Shown here piece after piece: positions 59,387 to 64,000 of a stretch of 64,000 nt of DNA (position 1 is its first letter; each line of letters opens with the position of its first letter). The notes under the pieces were generated by a model, which was not told where the DNA came from, did not search any database, and worked only from the letters and a program-made list of their open reading frames with translations. Origin of the DNA: Pterobdella sp. o SKG-2022 (taxonomy: Eukaryota > Annelida > Clitellata > Hirudinida > Piscicolidae); contig OZ038322.1 in NCBI GenBank assembly GCA_964035795.1, forward strand, positions 21,120,674 to 21,184,673. The letters are read 5' to 3'. The position numbers and the translations under genes were made by a program.

Positions 59387-62300
59387 GTTAAAAATTTCTA
59401 TAAGCAATGGGATAGCTTCAAGAGTTTTCAGCTTTTTTTTAGTGCAGAGACTCAATCATGGGGAGAGTTTAATCTCAATGGTTGCATGATTCTTTATAAG
59501 TTGGGTTTCTTTGGGTTTGGTCATTCAAGTAAAAGCATTGAGATGCTTGTCAAATGAAACTTTCGTTTCAATTAGCACTAATGCAATCTTTCAAGCAATA
59601 TGGTTACCATGTGCTTGGATTTTCGGTGTTGTTTTTGTTGTTGTTGTTGTTGTTTTTGTTATTTCTTGTTTTTTTTGTTGTTGTTGCTGTTGTTTTTGCT
59701 GTTGTTGTTGCTAGGTGGCTATAAATTTTTATTTGTTTTTATTCTTGTTTCAAGCTTTAACCTTGCTTTTTCTAATCTTTTTATTAATCAACATTGAAAC
59801 TTCTTCAAGATTTTTTGCATTATATTCTTGAAGATGTTATGATTGTATTCAGCATTTGCTTCCACTAAGAAAATGTTCTCAGTTATTTTCCTATTAAATG
59901 CAGTTTTTATCAACTTTACAGCTACGTGAGTTTACGAAAAATAAAATAACTTTTAGAAATGTTATTAAATCCTGTGCAGTGAGACTTTCAACATTATTCC
60001 TATCCAACTAATAACAATTCTGTACCACACGTCGACATCAAACAGAAGGGACCAGTTCAAATTTTATCCATTGGTTTGCAGCTAAGAAATTAGCCTATGC
60101 AATAAAAAATTTGAAGTAATTATGTTGAAGTTTAATCTGAAAACATTCATCTTAGCCATCAACATCTGTATATAAGTACATTCTCTAGAACTAAGCAACA
60201 ATGTGTGAGTATGCGCTGTGTGCTTTTGTATGTTTGTTTGTGAGAGCAATTGTTTTCGCTTCGATACTTTATGCCTTTTATTTTTTATAATTGTTTTTTG
60301 TTTATGTTTGCCTATTCATTGCACATGAAAAAATAACTACTCTGAAAAAATAATAAAGAATAAATGAATATATCATAAATAAACCAGAATATCACAGTTT
60401 ATGGGTGCTTGCATGTTTTAAATACAATATTCAACATTCCCACCAACAAACTGGTGTTTTTCTAGAAAAACCTTCAAAAACTTGTTGAAACATGTTTTCT
60501 TGATTTTCTTTTTGTTAGTAAAAACAGCTGTAGTAAATTTGAGTTTGAAATATTTTGATAATTTGGATATCATTATATAAACAATAGAACAAATTCAAAA
60601 TATCTAATGCAATTGCCTTCAGGAAAGCAATAAGAGGAGTGTTTGCACAGAGCAAGGAAATTATGATAAGAGAAAACTATAAAAAAATAATGAAAATAAT
60701 ACGGATTTTAATATAAATTTTAATGTTATCCCAAACGACCTCGTATGAATGAATGGGTATTTGAAATACTGAGAAGAATAAACGAAAATCGACCATCACT
60801 AACGACGAACCTTTCATGAAAAATTCCGCAAAATATGCATCAATCGATATAAACACAATATAAATAAGAATTTCAAATTATTAATTGATATTTTTTAATT
60901 TAATGCATGTATGATGCCTCATTTCATTTAAATAATTCATAAGCGCTCAATAAGATGAAAGATGCATAAAACTCCTTAAATGCTTTCATTAAGTATGAAC
61001 CTGATTCTATGAGACGATAGTGTTTTTGAATGTGAAATTAAATGGAAAAGTGAAAAAGATGCAAATAAAAAACACTCAATTACATCGCATCTCAAAATCA
61101 AACTCGCATTTTTTTTTTGATTAAACTAATTTCAGTTTGATTAAGAGTCGCTACCTACAAAATAAAATGAAAAACTTCAAGTTTTTAATTAATAGACAAA
61201 AAAATGAAAAAATAAGTAAAAGTGATTATTTAACGCAAATGTAAAAAAAGTAATAGAAACACTATGGTAATAGTGACATTAAAGTTTTGGAAAAAGTTTT
61301 TAATTGTTAGGATGACCTTGCTATTCATACATGATTAACACGAAGAAAAAAATTCTCTGCGTACATCGTTTTTAAGCTTTTCAAAATAATTGAAATTGCA
61401 TGTATCATTTCTAATATCATCTTACTTATTAAAAATATAATCTGACATAAAAATCATATTTAGTCATCTCGAAATAATCTCAGTTTTAAAAAGTTAATAG
61501 GATAGAGAAAGTGAAAGGCAGACGAATTTAAAGTTCTTGGAGTTTAGAGCGATTTTGAAGCTGCAAATCTTTCAACGCTCAAAGAACTAACAAGTTTCTA
61601 AACAATTATAATGATAAAGATGCTTTAAAACAAATAAACTCCATTTAAAACTCATAAAATCTTAATAGATGAACAATAATAATAATAAACATCAAGAATA
61701 AAACTAAAGAGCATAATAACAATAAGAATAAACAAAAAAAGATAATAATAAAATAAAAAAAATAAATAATAATAATAATAATGAACTTGAAGATTAAGAA
61801 AGTTCTAGTAATGATGTTGCTAGCAGCAGCCTTGCATACAAGCTTTGTTTACGTCTGTACACACTTGTACAGTCATACTTCGACTTACGTCGATTCAACA
61901 TATGTCAACAGAGCTTTAAAAGTGGATCGCAATCTTCATTTTAACCATTATTTTGTGTTATCATTTCGCGCCTGAGTTCTTTTAATTTCTCTCCCGTAAA
62001 CGAAATTTCAAATTTAATGTTTAAAACTAAAAAATAAATGAATCAAAATAAAAACAATAACAACACTAATAAAAATAATAATAAAAATAGTAATTCCTAT
62101 TCTGTTTCAAATAGATATTACGGCCTCGTGATGAAGATTATGGAAGCTTCATTAAAAAAAACTGGTGGCAAGTATTAGAGTCGTTTATTGGTATTCTTAG
62201 TTTTCTGCCTAGCAACTCAATAGAACGTTCTTATTAATCTCTATCTTCGCACGCATACAAATAGATCAAATTTTTTCTCAATTTAGATTTTTTTTATTGT

Positions 62301-64000
62301 TTTTCAGTTTATTTAATAATTTTTTTTGTGATGTTTTGATTTTCTGACCCATTGGCCGGGTTCTTTCTTGTTTATTTTCTGCTTTTAATTCACGAAATTT
62401 TTTCTTTATTCACAAAAATATTATTACATTTAGTTTTTTTTTACTGAAAGTAGTCTTGTTTCTTATTTCTTTATGATATAAATGTATGTTCTTTTATTTT
62501 CTATATTAATATATTTTATGTTAGGAATTCCCGCTGATAAGATCAAAAAGCTTTATAAAAATTTTTTATACTTTTATTCATTTGGTTAAAAAATTTGCAT
62601 TCACAACTGAACTCATGCGTTTAATCAAGTTTAAAATATGACAAATATTAGACTTAAATTTTATTTCCAAAACCCATCACTTCTTTCATGCAACGCCCTT
62701 CGCTGTGCTTTTGATTAATTCTGCGACTTTTGCTACTTATTCCTTATTTTGAACCCAACCATTCTTTGAACCTACACAGTTTTCATTGTTTAATCATGTA
62801 TTCAAATAGTTTTATATTGAAATCTCCTTTTATCTCTTCATCTTCATATCAGTGTTAGCAATCTTTCTCACATCCATCATCTCAAATTCGTTCATTTTTC
62901 TATATTTTCTTTTATCTGTTCTTTTTTCCATCTTTTCAGCTAATCTTTTTCATTTTTTCAGCTAATCTTTTTCAAAATCAAAAACAGTTTTAAAAGGTTA
63001 TTTCTTATAATGCTATGTGTAATAAACCTTGGAACTACCACTGATAATATTTGTATATTCATAACTTATTCATTCTTTCAAATCCTTGTTAAAAACATGA
63101 AGATAGACTCAAGCACTTATGAATATCATTTAAAAATGTCTATAGTTACTAGCTTAATATAATAATTCATTACTATAATGATAGGCCTACAAATGAATTG
63201 AGGCGTCTTTTATATAGTATTGAGATTAAAGTAATAAGCAAACCTATTTTTTAGCATAATTTTAAATAAAAATTCATTATAAACTTGAATTATGAATGGA
63301 AATTCTGAAGCATTTTTTTTGCCATATCAATAATGCCACTAGCGAAAAAACAATATTTTTCGAATTAAAAATTTTTTTTGGGTAAACATTTCAAAATATT
63401 TATATCAAAATTATTTGAAAATAAAATATTATTTTTTCTTATTAAAGTCTTTTTTCTAGCATTTTAATGTAAATCAATTCAAATATTTTCAAAACTTTGA
63501 GCCTCATCTTAATATGAGAAAAATTTGTCTATTATTTGAAGTCCAAATATTTTCTCACTTAATCATTACCAATAAAGCATTAATGAAATTTTTCAAGCAT
63601 TTATTATAGCTTCAAAATCTTTGTCAAGTTTAAGCCGTAGTATTACTTTGATAGCTAGATATTAATTATCTGTGGTTTCTACAAAATACACTCTCCATAC
63701 TTATGCAATTCATTTCAAACATTCTCAAAAGTAGTTCTAAGAAATGAGATAACCTTATACACAAAACTTTGAAATTCTTTGGATTCCAACTACTCATAAT
63801 GTAAGTACATTAATAAAACTTCGACTTAAATGAATAATTAGGAAACTATAATAGTATAAACTAAGCTTATTGATATAAAATATAATCTTATTCTGGTTCA
63901 TACTCAGACTCAAGGAACATTCATCGCCACCACTGACGAACAAATAATAACTAAGATCCTTTTGATGCTAATTATAACTTTTTTGGCGGGCAAAAAGGCA
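59387..64000. other. Intergenic, upstream of the SUEL receptor
   Basis: AT-rich with simple repeats (see GTT tract; AAT-rich sequence at 61660-61790). One plus-strand frame, 61781-61975 (64 codons), starts right after an AAT repeat with a basic-hydrophobic N-terminus (MNLKIKKVLVMMLLAAALH) that looks like a signal anchor; it could be a first exon or small secreted peptide, but nothing else supports it. No other coding signal seen. Confidence 0.4.
59624..59712. repeat. GTT microsatellite
   Basis: Imperfect GTT/GTTTTT repeat of about 90 bases, upstream of the SUEL receptor's start codon. Translations over it (Val, Cys and Phe runs) are artefacts. Confidence 0.9.

Noticed and set aside
59511..59797. 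Cys- and Val-rich frames
   Set aside because: Direct translation of the GTT microsatellite.
61781..61975. 64-codon frame with a signal-anchor-like N-terminus
   Set aside because: No splice context, homology or second exon; it begins inside an AAT repeat and is short enough for chance.
1..64000. CRISPR arrays, operons, phage or bacterial genes
   Set aside because: None seen; the spliced genes and repeats are those of an animal nuclear genome.

Overview
The window is nuclear DNA from an AT-rich invertebrate animal. Many small exons have canonical GT-AG introns, poly-A and TA microsatellites are frequent, and there are non-LTR retrotransposons and one 200-base run of N. Gene content (unc-4 class homeobox, tektin, M12B metalloprotease, tRNA-splicing endonuclease subunit, peptide-type GPCR, ELOVL elongase, SUEL-lectin receptor) is metazoan. 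I cannot fix the phylum from sequence alone; a flatworm or other spiralian, or an AT-rich cnidarian, would all fit. Gene models below were built by hand from homology, GT/AG sites and reading-frame phase; in every model the exon phases agree, except at the few junctions marked unresolved.

Layout. 0-7.8 kb (-): complete unc-4/Uncx-type homeobox gene, three coding exons. 8.6-11.3 kb (-): decayed APE-type non-LTR retrotransposon. 11.8-14.75 kb (-): complete eight-exon tektin-4 gene, whose introns carry a tRNA-Val(CAC)-like gene on the opposite strand and a tRNA-headed, poly-A-tailed SINE. 14.75-16.25 kb: intergenic, with a cluster of heat-shock-element-like motifs, a GC-rich hairpin island and a perfect 117-bp tandem duplication. 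16.25-17.56 kb (-): a small gene matching only the N-terminal, PRC2/H2AK119ub-facing part of JARID2, with no ARID or JmjC domain in sight. 18.1-24.2 kb (-): a secreted M12B (ADAMTS-like) metalloprotease whose tail is six ShK-like cysteine modules, one per phase 1-1 exon. 25.1-27.0 kb (+): TSEN54. 29.0-34.7 kb (-): class A GPCR. 34.7-49.7 kb: mostly empty AT-rich DNA with a TA-rich satellite next to the assembly gap and decayed coding fragments at 40.5 and 46.4-47.7 kb. 49.66-53.08 kb (+): complete ELOVL4-type fatty-acid elongase with an L2/CR1-like LINE fragment antisense in intron 4. 54.46-59.39 kb (-): a type I membrane receptor with SUEL lectin, CUB-like and CCP-like domains and a long cytoplasmic tail. 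59.4-64 kb: no convincing gene.

These are independent eukaryotic genes, not an operon; no pathway links them. The best candidates for something new are the JARID2-N-only gene, the one-exon-one-ShK protease, the SUEL-CUB-CCP receptor with a glutamine-rich insert in its lectin domain, and a donor-like sequence at the start of the ELOVL exon that carries the catalytic histidine box.
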